This document shows positions 62,372 to 64,000 of a stretch of 64,000 nt of DNA, piece after piece. This stretch comes from Chrysomallon squamiferum (taxonomy: Eukaryota; Mollusca; Gastropoda; Neomphalida; Peltospiridae). Made by a program: the position numbers and the translations under genes. The stretch's first letter is position 1, and every line of letters begins with the position of its first letter. The notes under the pieces are model-generated. The model ran no database searches. It saw nothing but the letters and a program-made list of their open reading frames with translations, and was not told the origin of the DNA. The DNA lies in contig CM022672.1 in assembly GCA_012295275.1 (NCBI GenBank), positions 12,077,904-12,141,903 of the forward strand, written 5' to 3'.

Positions 62372-63093
62372 TTATATATATATATAATTATATATTTGAG
62401 TAGTTTAGCATTATGTATGTACCATTAAAATAAACAATAAAAGAATTTCTTTGTTTGTAATATTCATTCTCCCTAGTATTTAATTTAATCTTTCCTGATG
62501 TCACACAGCATTAATTCTTGATTAGTTCAGAAAAAAAATATCAACATATGTATTTGTATGCTTCTATATGTATGTTGGATATGCAGTATAGGCAATGAAT
62601 AGATTTCCTACAATGTATGTATATATTTGTGGGTTATTGTACGAGTTTGTGGTTAAATATCACTCACAGATTGTGACACTGAAGGTTAGTGCTGTCTGAA
62701 GCAATGACAGATAATTATCAGGTAAAGCCAGTCTTTGTGTATTACTCTCAACATGTTAAAAGAAAAACAGAGGGAGAAAAACCTAAAACTTGATTTTTGT
62801 TTTAGCTTGTAAACAAAATGTAAGCAGGTTTATTTTATCAGTTAAATGAAAAAGAAAAATACAACAAAATATAAATTACATAGAGACTGAAAACATGATT
62901 ATATATATTAGGTGGAAATGGGAGAAAAGAGAATGATACATTCATATATATACATATACACATATATATATATATATACACACATACATACATATATACA
63001 GTCACATACACATACCAACATATTCACATGTATGCCTAAAAACCACATGTATACGCACACACACAAACACACACACACACACACACACACACA

Positions 63094-63170
<77 letters not shown>

Positions 63171-63477
63171 CACAGTTATATAAAAAAAACATACATACAA
63201 ATACCATGATTAATTCTGTTCTATTAATAATATATTATTATTATTATTTAACTGTTGATAAGATATTATATAAGATTTCAATTTGTTTCTCCCCAACATT
63301 AAGTGAGATTATAATACATATAGAAGATAATTTTTTCAACATAAAAGAACAAATAGGATAAGTAACAAAGTTTTACATCAAAATAAACACATATGTTGGT
63401 ATGTGTTTAAAAAATAATAATAATAAAAAAAATAAAATAAAATATAATCAAATAAATAATTAAATAAATAAATAAAA

Positions 63478-63512
<35 letters not shown>

Positions 63513-64000
63513 ATCAGAAACCATAAATGAGATAATCTCATTTACTGCTGGGGGTAAGATAAAACCTGAAATCTCATATAACATCTTATTTACAGAGATA
63601 TAAAGAATTAATTATTTAACTGTATATCATAATAACACATTACATAACTGTCTTTTCTTATCTGTCATTTGCTTTCATTAAAACCCCATTATTTTCACTA
63701 ATTACTAGTAAACAATGGAGAACTATATTATTTAGACTTTTAAAGGGTAGTATATAGTTTCTCTGTTATTGCTGTTATTATTTATTATTATTACTATCAT
63801 CATCATAATTATCATTATTTCAGTGCATTATCATTATCATCATTATGATATTACATTACATTATTTAATATTTATCATTACAGTCATGTTTATTATTTAT
63901 TTATTTATTTATTTATTACTATGAACTTAACAGAACATTTTACAAAGTGTCAGCTAAAAGTTAAAGTTTCATTATTATTAATGTTTATTAATTTTTAATC
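62371..64000. other. ABCA2 intronic sequence at right edge, no exon confirmed
   Basis: Contains an AT/CA microsatellite (62945-63180), AAAT repeats (63470-63515), and ATT/ATC triplets (63780-63840). The N-terminal ABCA2 exon with the first membrane helix was not found and should lie further right. Confidence 0.6.

Noticed and set aside
62668-62738. Possible ABCA2 exon (frame ending in ATC T before GTGAGTG, phase compatible with exon 61409-61520)
   Set aside because: Phase and splice signals fit, but the short peptide does not resemble the expected first-helix region and the acceptor is poor; kept out without transcript evidence.
62908-63361. 99- and 149-aa ORFs of Cys/Val and Thr/His
   Set aside because: (CA)n/(TA)n microsatellite.

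Overview
This window is nuclear DNA from an animal. It is very AT-rich and full of microsatellites and minisatellites. All four recognisable genes are split into many short exons with GT-AG introns, and the proteins are typical metazoan families. A lophotrochozoan, most likely a mollusc, fits best: the proteins are clearly orthologous to vertebrate ones but diverged, and two short relics resemble a repeat I associate with gastropods. The taxonomic call is inference.

Layout, left to right. (1) 181-6087, minus strand: ten coding exons of a nose-resistant-to-fluoxetine (NRF-6)-like membrane acyltransferase; the 3' end lies beyond the left edge. (2) About 6.1-13.7 kb: no protein gene seen; AT-rich DNA with repeats and a few CpG-bearing patches that may hold the promoter and 5' non-coding exons of gene 1. 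(3) 16036-21120, minus strand: a complete KLHL20 orthologue (eight coding exons, 597 aa; BTB, BACK and six Kelch repeats) plus a 5' UTR exon ending at 21870. (4) 22794-24740, plus strand: a complete ANKRD45 orthologue (five exons, 234 aa), head-to-head with KLHL20 across about 0.9 kb holding a perfect inverted CCAAT pair. (5) About 25-31 kb: no gene, several minisatellites. (6) 31395-61520, minus strand: 46 consecutive in-frame exons (2442 residues) of an ABCA2-type full-size ABC transporter, lacking only its N-terminal exon(s) beyond the right edge.

I derived exon boundaries by hand from splice consensus, codon phase and homology remembered from the families. Phase is consistent at every junction of all four models. 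One ABCA2 junction needs a GC-AG intron.

The most unusual property is architectural. At several exons a short tandem array begins at the splice site itself, and each unit copies the exon edge with its acceptor or donor. Clear cases are KLHL20 near 18027, ABCA2 near 34948, 38521 and 55051, and the acyltransferase near 4831; likely cases are ABCA2 near 39784 and 46144. Two long imperfect inverted repeats (60350-60520 and 61251-61377) lie in ABCA2 introns. The KLHL20-ANKRD45 head-to-head pair matches the order I recall for human 1q25.
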